Assembly: GCA_002422505.1 (NCBI GenBank)
Contig: DIVX01000168.1
Coordinates: forward strand, 28,385-34,392
Direction of reading: 5' to 3'
Origin: Desulfovibrio sp. UBA6121
GTDB lineage: Bacteria > Desulfobacterota > Desulfovibrionia > Desulfovibrionales > Desulfovibrionaceae
DNA: 6,008 bases
This document shows positions 1 through 4,788 of this stretch, one piece after another (the stretch's first letter is position 1; each line of letters opens with the position of its first letter). Below the pieces are notes generated by a model. That model was not told the origin of the DNA, did not search any database, and saw only the letters and a program-made list of their open reading frames with translations. A program made the position numbers and the translations under genes.

Positions 1-30
1 GGCCAGAAGATCGACAAGATCTTCAACTAA
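1..30 (+). CDS. C-terminal end of an unidentified protein (partial)
   Basis: The window opens in a reading frame that gives GQKIDKIFN and then a TAA stop at 28-30. Only nine residues are visible, so the product cannot be identified. The frame is believed to be coding because it runs open from the first base, ends 33 bases before the fliL-like start, and lies on the same strand. By position it is probably the preceding gene of the same motility operon. Genes next to fliL are often motor or switch genes, but nothing in these residues shows that. Confidence 0.5.
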   Translation, partial: GQKIDKIFN

Positions 31-63
31 TGCCTGTACCCTTGACGGGGGGGCGAGTGTTTC

Positions 64-768
64 ATGGCTGCTGACCCGAAGGAGGACACCGCTGGTTCAA
101 GCACAGAGCCTGCCAAGCAGGCCGATGTTGCAATAGACATCAGCGAGACCTCGCGCGGGGCGCAAAAGGTCGAACTCGACCTCGAAGACGCGCCCTTTCT
201 GGAAGAAGAGGAAGAAGTCAAGCCCGAACCGGCCAAGCCTGCGGCACCGGTGGACCTTGAAGCGGCGCCCAAAGAAAAGCAGCCGCTGGGCAAGAAGAAG
301 CTCATCATCATCGGCGCGGCGGCTCTTGTCCTGCTCCTCGTGATTGGCCTTGTGGTTAAGTTTCTGTTCTTCAAGGGCAAAAGCGAACCGGCAGCCCAGC
401 ACACGGAGCAGACGGCGAACGCCACAGAGCACGACAACGCCACAGCGCCAGAGCCGGAAAAGCCGGAAATCCAGGTCCGCATGGAGCCCTTCTGGGTGGA
501 ACAGAAGGCCGGGCCGGATGAAGTCCGCTTCCTCATCGTCCGAATCCTTCTTGGCACCAAAGATCCGGCCATTGCCAAAGAGTTCGAGATGAAGCTCATG
601 TCGGCCAGAAACGCCGTCTTTTATTACCTCAAGAATAAAGATGTGCACTTTTTGTCCGATGAAGAGAATACGGAGAAGTTGAAGGCCGAACTGCTCATGG
701 TCATCAACCAGTACGTGACCGATGGCAAGTTCGACACACTCATGTTCGAGGAGTATGTGGTGAAATAG
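64..768 (+). CDS. fliL: FliL-family flagellar basal body-associated membrane protein
   Basis: This 234-residue protein is predicted to be a single-pass inner membrane protein that sits beside the stator at the flagellar motor, where FliL proteins support stator function and torque. Residues 1-78 are a cytoplasmic, acidic, Pro/Ala-rich region with an EEEEE run near 48. Residues 80-103 are a strong hydrophobic helix preceded by GKKK, which suggests N-in topology. A low-complexity linker rich in Ala, Thr, Glu and Pro follows to about 135. The C-terminal domain (about 137-234) has the FliL pattern: a conserved strand (VRFLIVRILLGT), a helix with LMSARNAVFYYLKNK, the LSDEENTEKLKAELLMVINQ stretch, and the ending FDTLMFEEYVVK, like the usual 'VYFTEFVIQ' end. 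The N-terminal extension makes it longer than typical FliL (about 150-180 residues). The ATG at 64 is the first in frame; its ribosome site is only a G-rich run at 47-53. The family call is firm, but several FliL paralogs can occur per genome. Confidence 0.85.
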   Translation: MAADPKEDTAGSSTEPAKQADVAIDISETSRGAQKVELDLEDAPFLEEEEEVKPEPAKPAAPVDLEAAPKEKQPLGKKKLIIIGAAALVLLLVIGLVVKFLFFKGKSEPAAQHTEQTANATEHDNATAPEPEKPEIQVRMEPFWVEQKAGPDEVRFLIVRILLGTKDPAIAKEFEMKLMSARNAVFYYLKNKDVHFLSDEENTEKLKAELLMVINQYVTDGKFDTLMFEEYVVK

Positions 769-1110
769 ATGTCCTCCAATCCGCTGGATCTGCCTATCCT
801 GATCTCGCAGTTGCCCAACGTGCAGCAGCTTATGGGGCCGCAGCACATTCCGCACGAGGCGCAACAGGTGCTCTTCGGTCAGCTCGTGGCCGAGAATCAG
901 CGCAAGCAGGAGCAGGCGGTCCAGGAAGTGGACAAGGGCGAGGGCATGGAAGCCATGGGCCGAGAATCCGGCGGGAACAAGAACGCCTCGCAGCACGCCC
1001 CACAGCGACCGCCCGGCCTAAAACACGCCACAGACCAAGGTGAGGACTCCGCCGCTTCGTCCTCAAACGCATCGCCCTGGTCCGGCAACATCATCAACGT
1101 CAAGATATAG
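769..1110 (+). CDS. Hypothetical polar protein translationally coupled to fliL
   Basis: I do not recognise this 113-residue protein. Its ATG follows the fliL TAG with no intervening base (TAGATG), which points to translational coupling. There is only a weak GGTG about seven bases upstream, while a better GAGGAG at 747-752 is too far away. Residues 1-45 contain hydrophobic positions (LDLPILISQLPNVQQLM) and then a predicted amphipathic helix rich in Gln and Glu (HEAQQVLFGQLVAENQRKQEQAVQEV). From about 53 the chain is Gly, Ser, Asn, Pro and His rich and probably disordered, ending in a short hydrophobic IINVKI. It has no signal peptide and no membrane segment. The position suggests a motility accessory protein, but no motif supports a specific role. 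The 3' end lies three bases from the end of the convergent gene on the other strand. Confidence 0.72.
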   Translation: MSSNPLDLPILISQLPNVQQLMGPQHIPHEAQQVLFGQLVAENQRKQEQAVQEVDKGEGMEAMGRESGGNKNASQHAPQRPPGLKHATDQGEDSAASSSNASPWSGNIINVKI

Positions 1111-1113
1111 CGC

Positions 1114-1410
1114 CTATTCGCGCCGGCCCCCCTCCTTCCTCTTGGACTTTTCCCGCTCCGCCTTTTCCTTCAGCTTCGCCTGCTCAGCGGCCTCCGCCTG
1201 CTCCAAGCGCTTGGCCTCTCCTTCATCCGCCGCTTCTTCCTCCTCGCTGGGAAAACGGCCAAGAAACCAGAAGTACAGCCACTTCGCGCGTTCCGAGCGA
1301 ACCGGAGGCTCAGCCGATCTGCTGCCGCGCCGCAGTTTCATGCCATCCAGCACATAGGCAAGGCCAACCCCGAACAGGAGCACGACAAGCGCAAACACCC
1401 AGGTGGACAT
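1114..1410 (-). CDS. Small single-pass membrane protein with a charged coiled-coil tail
   Basis: This is a 98-residue protein of unknown function. Residues 3-21 (TWVFALVVLLFGVGLAYVL) form one transmembrane helix, followed by DGMKLRRGSR, so the positive-inside rule puts the tail in the cytoplasm. A short conserved-looking segment, ERAKWLYFWFLGRFPSEEEE (about 39-58), is followed by a tail of alternating Glu, Lys, Ala and Arg that should form a helix or coiled coil to the end. The start was set at 1410 because a strong GGAGGGAG lies five bases upstream (1416-1423). An in-frame ATG at 1449 would add 13 residues, but it falls at the expected transcription start of the promoter proposed at 1450-1478. 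The gene diverges from the SLOG-like gene. It could be a structural or anchoring protein, but no known family was recognised. Confidence 0.7.
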   Translation of the reverse strand: MSTWVFALVVLLFGVGLAYVLDGMKLRRGSRSAEPPVRSERAKWLYFWFLGRFPSEEEEAADEGEAKRLEQAEAAEQAKLKEKAEREKSKRKEGGRRE

Positions 1411-1449
1411 GACCGCTCCCTCCATGAGGATGTGGGCATATTCAGGCAT

Positions 1450-1478
1450 AATTATCCCCTACGCCGCACTTGAAGCAA
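1450..1478 (-). promoter_or_regulatory. Candidate sigma-70 promoter for the small membrane protein gene
   Basis: Reading the minus strand, TTGCTT (1473-1478) is followed after 16 bases by GATAAT (1451-1456), or after 17 bases by ATAATT. These are close to the -35 and -10 consensus with proper spacing. Transcription would begin around 1444-1449, giving a leader of about 35-40 bases before the ATG at 1410. This is one reason to prefer that start over the ATG at 1449. Confidence 0.55.
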
Positions 1479-1508
1479 ACGCGAGACAAATTCCAGGCCT
1501 CTGGCCGA

Positions 1509-1537
1509 TTGCCACAACGGCCCCAAATGTGCATAAT
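1509..1537 (+). promoter_or_regulatory. Candidate sigma-70 promoter for the SLOG-like gene
   Basis: TTGCCA (1509-1514) and CATAAT (1532-1537) are separated by exactly 17 bases, each differing little from TTGACA and TATAAT. Transcription would start near 1543-1546, about 45 bases before the ATG at 1591. This is the best-looking promoter in the window. The -35 hexamer TTGCCA has an inverted partner, TGGCAA, at 1542-1547, so a six-base inverted repeat brackets the promoter and could be an operator, though such short arms may be chance. Confidence 0.65.
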
Positions 1538-1590
1538 GTTCTGGCAAAGCGATGTCCGACTCGCCCAATCACCCACGACAAGGAGCCGTT

Positions 1591-2151
1591 ATGCCCGTAG
1601 CCAGCGAATTCACCCTGTTCAGCGGCGGCGCCCAGGGCGCGGAAGCCGAGTTCGGCAAACAGGCCGAAGCCTTCGGCGTGCAGGAAGTCAATTACTCCTT
1701 TGAAGGCCACAAGATAGAACGCAGCCGCGGCTTGCGGATGCTGACCCAGGAAGAGTTGATGCGCAAGGACGTGAGCCTGACTTACGTTTCCAAGCTGCTG
1801 GACCGCAATTTCAGCAACGGCCCGCTCATCCGCATGGTCCTGCGCACCATCATGTACCAGGTGGATGCAGGCCTTGAGGTGTTCGTCGTCGGCGCGATTC
1901 TGGATAACGGCACAGTGAACGGCGGCACAGGCTGGGGCGCAGAGTTCGCCAAGATCTGCAACAAGCCCCTGTTCGTTTTCGATCAGGTCAAGAACGGCTG
2001 GTTCACCTGGGAAAACAACGCCTGGGAAGCCGTGGCCGAACCGCTCATCACCAAGGCGCACTTCACGGGCACAGGCACCAGGTTTGTGGAGGACAACGGC
2101 CGCGCCGCCATCGCCGCGCTTTTCGCCCGTTCCTTCGGCCCGGCGAAATAG
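1591..2151 (+). CDS. SLOG/LOG-like Rossmann-fold nucleotide-binding protein
   Basis: This 186-residue protein resembles the SLOG superfamily, which includes LOG cytokinin phosphoribohydrolase-like proteins, DprA and related nucleotide-binding or nucleotide-processing proteins. A glycine-rich strand-loop near the N terminus (FSGGAQGAEAEFG, about 10-22) fits the first nucleotide-binding loop. NGGTGWGAE at 110-118 lines up with the LOG pattern PGGxGTxxE, with Pro replaced by Asn and Thr by Trp. Hydrophobic strands LEVFVVGAIL (95-104) and KPLFVFDQ (125-132) frame that motif, and a late FTGTGTRFVEDNG stretch (158-170) is another likely ligand loop. No signal peptide or membrane helix is present, so it is predicted to be cytosolic. 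The ATG at 1591 has an excellent AAGGAG five bases upstream (1580-1585); an in-frame ATG at 1552 lacks one. It is monocistronic, with its own promoter and terminator. Fold family is fairly secure; the substrate is unknown, and the altered motif argues against assuming LOG activity. Confidence 0.72.
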   Translation: MPVASEFTLFSGGAQGAEAEFGKQAEAFGVQEVNYSFEGHKIERSRGLRMLTQEELMRKDVSLTYVSKLLDRNFSNGPLIRMVLRTIMYQVDAGLEVFVVGAILDNGTVNGGTGWGAEFAKICNKPLFVFDQVKNGWFTWENNAWEAVAEPLITKAHFTGTGTRFVEDNGRAAIAALFARSFGPAK

Positions 2152-2172
2152 CCCACGCGCAACGCACATTTC

Positions 2173-2224
2173 GGCGCGCGGCTGCAACCGGAGCAACCCG
2201 GCGCAGCCCGCGCCTTTGCTTTTT
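2173..2224 (+). terminator. Intrinsic terminator after the SLOG-like gene
   Basis: Two six-base-pair stem blocks, GGCGCG (2173-2178) with CGCGCC (2209-2214) and GGCTGC (2180-2185) with GCAGCC (2203-2208), stack with a single bulged C at 2179. CCGG/CCGG pairing inside the loop can extend the hairpin. TTTGCTTTTT follows directly (2215-2224). It lies 21 bases after the stop codon and should separate this gene from the next unit. Confidence 0.75.
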
Positions 2225-2259
2225 CCGGTACGGAGCCGGAGCCCTCGCCTGAACCACAC

Positions 2260-2275
2260 GGCGGCCCAGGCCGCC
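2260..2275. repeat. Perfect GC inverted repeat upstream of the DUF2802-like gene
   Basis: GGCGGCC, a CA spacer and GGCCGCC form a perfect seven-base inverted repeat about 37 bases before the next start codon. No T-run follows on either strand, so it is not a terminator. It could be an operator or a leader hairpin, but in GC-rich DNA it could also be chance. Apart from this repeat and the terminator just before it, I see no clear promoter in the gap 2152-2312. Confidence 0.35.
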
Positions 2276-2312
2276 CTCCCCTGGCAACACGAACAAACGC
2301 ACAGGTGACGAC

Positions 2313-2732
2313 ATGCAGATTTCCGCGTTCCTGCTTCTGGCCCTCACAGTTACGGAGCTGGTGCTGCTCTTCGTGGTCATCGCCTTTTACCTGCGCCTGC
2401 GCAAAAGCGAAGAGCTCATTGCCCGCATGCAGACCAAGCAGGAGGAGTTCCTCGTCAAGCTGCGCGCAAATGCACAGTTGGAACAGGAACTGGTGGACAG
2501 CTTCGAACGCAGGCAGGATGAGCTTGGCCGTCTGGACACCCAGCTTACCGAGCGCGTGCTGATCCTGAACAAGCTGCTCAAGCAGGCCGACGAGTACGCC
2601 CGCTCCCCCCAGTTCCTGAGGCAAATCATCATCACCGGGCACCGGCAGGGCAAAAGCGTCAAGGAGCTGTCCAAGGCCACAGGCATAGGCCAGGACGAAG
2701 TCGAGCTGATCATTGACCAGTCCGTGAGCTAG
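2313..2732 (+). CDS. Membrane-anchored coiled-coil protein, DUF2802-like
   Basis: This 139-residue protein has an N-terminal hydrophobic helix (residues 4-27), then KLRK-type basic residues that favour a cytoplasmic remainder. A long Glu, Gln, Lys and Arg rich coiled coil (about 31-92) follows, then a small helical C-terminal domain (about 100-136) with GKSVKELSKATGIGQDEVELIIDQ. That last part reads like a helix-turn-helix of the DUF2802 type, whose members carry the same layout of one membrane helix, coiled coil and a terminal 'EL...CGLS..EAELL' segment. DUF2802 proteins of gammaproteobacteria are commonly encoded in chemotaxis and flagellar clusters, which fits the fliL-like gene nearby, although the role is not established. 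The ATG at 2313 has AGGTGA starting ten bases upstream (2303-2308). The next gene starts 12 bases after the stop, so the two are probably one operon. The family assignment is from pattern memory only. Confidence 0.7.
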   Translation: MQISAFLLLALTVTELVLLFVVIAFYLRLRKSEELIARMQTKQEEFLVKLRANAQLEQELVDSFERRQDELGRLDTQLTERVLILNKLLKQADEYARSPQFLRQIIITGHRQGKSVKELSKATGIGQDEVELIIDQSVS

Positions 2733-2744
2733 CAAGGCGGCTGC

Positions 2745-3605
2745 ATGCGCATTACCGGATACGGCGCGGGCTTCGGCCAGGAGAGCGGCAACCGCGACCG
2801 TGCTGCCGCGTTCCGGGCCAAGCACAGCATCGGCCAGCGCGTAAAGGGGCGCATTGTACGCCGCGATCCCAGCGGCCTGTACTGGGTGCAGGTGGGGGGC
2901 GAGGAACTGCTGGCCCGGCTCGAAGTGCAGACCAACCCTGGCGACCAGTTGCTGTTCATCGTGCGTGCCCTAACCCCGGAGATACAACTGCAGGCCCTTA
3001 CGGGTGGCATAAGCGCGGGCGACCTGCCCGGGCTGGTGCAACGCTTCCGCGCCGCGCGCGAGGTTTTCGAGGTCCAGGACGCCCAGCTTCTGGCCGCACT
3101 GCGCGCCCTGCCCCCCCAGCCCGGCCTGCGGCACGAGGCCTTCCTTGAGGCCCTGGCCGCACAGCCAGAGGCGGCCCAACGCCTGGCCAAGATCGACGAG
3201 CTCCTGGCGCAGATCAACGCCAGCCTGGGCGCGGAGCTGAACGCCGTGGCCCTGTACCAGCCCTGGAGCCTGCCGCGTACGCGGCGGCTGGAGCTGCTCC
3301 GCCTTGCCCGCGCGGGCGGTGGAGTAGAAACCGCCATGAGCGCAGTTGAGGCCTCCGCAGGATCTTTCGAGGCGCGTTTGAGCGAGCAGACGGACGGAGT
3401 GCGGCTGGTGCTGGCGGCGGACAAACCCGAAGCCTGCGGTGCGCTCCAGGTGGAGCTTGCCGCCCTGGCGCGCGCGCAAACCGGCCAGGAGCCGACGATG
3501 CTCGGCCCTACGCGCCTGCGGCCCAACAACATGGGCGGAGTGTTGGGCGAACTTTTCGGCAGCGTGCCCACCTGGACATCCGGCGGATTGAACACGCGCG
3601 TGTAA
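2745..3605 (+). CDS. Hypothetical protein, possibly FliK-like N-terminal region
   Basis: This 286-residue protein has no signal peptide or membrane helix. Residues 28-85 (IGQRVKGRIVRRD, GLYWVQVGGEELLARLE, GDQLLFIVRALTPEIQLQAL) form a beta-rich module that recalls the small barrel near the start of FliK-like hook-length control proteins. The middle (about 93-200) is Ala, Leu and Arg rich and helical. Residues 205-245 contain strands and a helix (GVRLVLAADK, ALQVELAAL), and the C terminus, RLRPNNMGGVLGELFGSVPTW, looks like a conserved terminal motif. It lacks the usual long disordered, Gln-rich body and the typical FliK C-terminal domain, so the resemblance is partial and I give no gene name. 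The ATG at 2745 has AAGG at 2734-2737, 12 bases after the upstream stop, so it is co-transcribed with the DUF2802-like gene. It ends 40 bases before the A-run of the hairpin that terminates the convergent lpxC. Other possibilities are a chemotaxis or flagellar accessory protein, or an unrelated lineage-specific protein. Confidence 0.7.
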   Translation: MRITGYGAGFGQESGNRDRAAAFRAKHSIGQRVKGRIVRRDPSGLYWVQVGGEELLARLEVQTNPGDQLLFIVRALTPEIQLQALTGGISAGDLPGLVQRFRAAREVFEVQDAQLLAALRALPPQPGLRHEAFLEALAAQPEAAQRLAKIDELLAQINASLGAELNAVALYQPWSLPRTRRLELLRLARAGGGVETAMSAVEASAGSFEARLSEQTDGVRLVLAADKPEACGALQVELAALARAQTGQEPTMLGPTRLRPNNMGGVLGELFGSVPTWTSGGLNTRV

Positions 3606-3645
3606 CGCCCAGCCCGCAGAAAACCTTGCTGCCGCTATCTCCCCC

Positions 3646-3671
3646 AAAAAAAACGCCCCTTGCGGGGCGTT
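3646..3671 (-). terminator. Strong intrinsic terminator of lpxC
   Basis: On the minus strand an eight-base-pair stem (AACGCCCC with GGGGCGTT, plus-strand arms 3652-3659 and 3664-3671) encloses a GCAA loop, a GNRA tetraloop. It is followed by a run of U from the plus-strand A tract at 3646-3653, two of which pair in the stem. It lies 22 bases after the lpxC stop. From the plus strand the same hairpin is followed only by CTGCATT, so it would be a poor terminator for the 286-residue gene, though it may help in both directions. Confidence 0.9.
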
Positions 3672-3692
3672 CTGCATTCACTCCAACTCGTC

Positions 3693-4637
3693 CTAGGCCA
3701 TGGCTGGCTGGCGGCTCAGGCCGCGCACGGGCTGCTTCGCAGGGGCCGGAGCGGGCGCACTGGACGGAGCAGGCTCGGGCAATGCCAGGGTGCGCTCTTC
3801 CAGGTATTCTGCGGCGTTATCTTCAAGGTAGCGCAAAAAGCTGTTGTTCAGGGCGTGCCCAGAGGCGAAGACCTCAAAACGGCCCTGCAGGGGCAGGCCC
3901 ATGATGGCCATGTCGCCGACGAAGTCGAGCAGCTTGTGGCGCACGAACTCGTCGCTGTAGCGCAGGCCGTCGGAGTTCAGCACGCCGAACTCGTCCAGCA
4001 CCACGGCGTTGTCCAGGTTGCCGCCAAGGGCCAGGCCGTTGGCGTGCAGGTACTCCACCTCGCGCAGGAAGCCGAAGGTACGCGCTTTGGCGATGTCGGT
4101 GGCGAAGACGTCCGGGGTCACTTCAAGGCACAGGTTCTGGCGGCCGATGAGCGGGTGGGCGAACTGGATGGTGTAATCAACCTGAAAGCCCTCATGGGGG
4201 TAGGCTTTGACGAACTTGCCGTCGCGCTCAAAGCTCAGGGGCTTGGTGATGGCCAGGACCTTGCGGGCCTTGTTCTGGCGGCGCAGGCCGGCCTGGTTCA
4301 GCAGGTAGACGAAGGAGGCGGCGCTGCCGTCCATTATGGGCAGTTCGCGTCCCTGCACTTCGATGCGGATATTGTCTATGCCAAGGCCACGGATGGCGGC
4401 CAGCAGGTGCTCGACAGTGGCGATATGGTCGTGGCCGTTGCCCAGGCTGGTGGCCAAGCCGGTGTCGACCACGAGGCGGGGCTTGGGGCTGAGAAAGGAG
4501 GTGCCGGAACCGCTGCGCAGGGCGAAGAGGATGCCGGTGTCTTCGGGTGCGGGGCGCAGCACCAGTTCCACCTGCTTCCCGCCATGAAGGCCGATGCCGG
4601 TGCAGCGAACTGTGTTTTTGATAGTGGTCTGATGCAT
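3693..4637 (-). CDS. lpxC: UDP-3-O-acyl-N-acetylglucosamine deacetylase (LpxC)
   Basis: LpxC is the zinc enzyme that removes the acetyl group from UDP-3-O-acyl-GlcNAc, the committed step of lipid A synthesis, in the cytoplasm. The 314-residue chain carries the whole family signature. GIGLHGG lies at 14-20 and TVEHLLAA at 74-81, with the general base Glu76 and the zinc ligand His77. PIMDGSAASFV is at 100-110, and AKARTFGFL at 183-191 includes the substrate-channel Thr187 and Phe190. GGNLDNAVV is at 205-213, FVRHKLLDFVGD at 231-242 gives the zinc ligands His234 and Asp238, and SGHALNN at 259-265 gives catalytic His261. All catalytic residues are present. The body matches the E. coli protein (305 residues), but the last 25-30 residues are a Pro/Ala-rich tail. 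The ATG at 4637 has GGAGGG three bases upstream (4641-4646). It lies downstream of prmC, with a terminator-like hairpin between, so it may be read through or have its own promoter. Confidence 0.97.
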   Translation of the reverse strand: MHQTTIKNTVRCTGIGLHGGKQVELVLRPAPEDTGILFALRSGSGTSFLSPKPRLVVDTGLATSLGNGHDHIATVEHLLAAIRGLGIDNIRIEVQGRELPIMDGSAASFVYLLNQAGLRRQNKARKVLAITKPLSFERDGKFVKAYPHEGFQVDYTIQFAHPLIGRQNLCLEVTPDVFATDIAKARTFGFLREVEYLHANGLALGGNLDNAVVLDEFGVLNSDGLRYSDEFVRHKLLDFVGDMAIMGLPLQGRFEVFASGHALNNSFLRYLEDNAAEYLEERTLALPEPAPSSAPAPAPAKQPVRGLSRQPAMA

Positions 4638-4676
4638 GTTCCCTCCAACGCCACGACATAATGCACAGAGAGTGCC

Positions 4677-4706
4677 AAAACAAAACAGCGTTTCAACACG
4701 CTGTTT
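4677..4706 (-). terminator. Intrinsic terminator-like hairpin between prmC and lpxC
   Basis: On the minus strand a perfect nine-base-pair stem (AAACAGCGT with ACGCTGTTT, plus-strand arms 4683-4691 and 4698-4706) closes a six-base GTTGAA loop. TGTTTT follows (4677-4682). It lies 82 bases past the prmC stop and ends only 40 bases before the lpxC start, so it should end or attenuate prfA-prmC transcripts. The stem is AT-rich at its base and the U-run is broken by one G, so efficiency is uncertain. On the plus strand the following TTTCTAAA is a poor U-tract. Elsewhere in the gap 4638-4788 I see a small GTGGC/GCCAC hairpin (4763-4778) and an AT-rich stretch around 4706-4742, but no clear promoter. 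Confidence 0.7.
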
Positions 4707-4788
4707 CTAAAGAGTATTTCGGTTTAAAACGATTTTCGATGGTGTGTCTTTTCTGCAACAGGGTGGCAACAACGCCACAAACTCACGC

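Noticed and set aside
97..996. A long minus-strand open frame opposite fliL and the following gene
   Set aside because: It overlaps FliL, whose family motifs are clear, and its Leu/His/Arg-rich translation shows no domain.
1411..1449. A longer form of the small membrane protein starting at the ATG at 1449
   Set aside because: A better ribosome site precedes the ATG at 1410, and the ATG at 1449 coincides with the predicted transcription start. Its own AGGGG site is not negligible, so the longer form is not excluded.
1459..2825. Two minus-strand open frames opposite the SLOG-like and DUF2802-like genes
   Set aside because: They cross the terminator and intergenic gap, have no ribosome sites of note, and oppose genes with good starts and recognisable motifs.
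3111..3117. C7 run inside the 286-residue gene as a possible phase-variation switch
   Set aside because: A seven-base run inside a GC-rich coding region encoding Pro-Pro is expected by chance and there is no sign of frame disruption.
2729..3677. Minus-strand open frames opposite the 286-residue gene
   Set aside because: Their Arg/Ser/Ala-rich translation lacks any domain, and the plus-strand frame has operon spacing and a ribosome site.
3660..4661. A long plus-strand open frame opposite lpxC (about 333 codons)
   Set aside because: It is antisense to a fully recognised lpxC with all catalytic motifs; its Val/Gln/Ala-rich translation is typical of a shadow frame in GC-rich DNA.
4647..4778. 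CAACGCCAC present twice (4647-4655 and 4770-4778) as a direct repeat
   Set aside because: Nine bases, only two copies, with no consistent relation to a promoter; likely chance.
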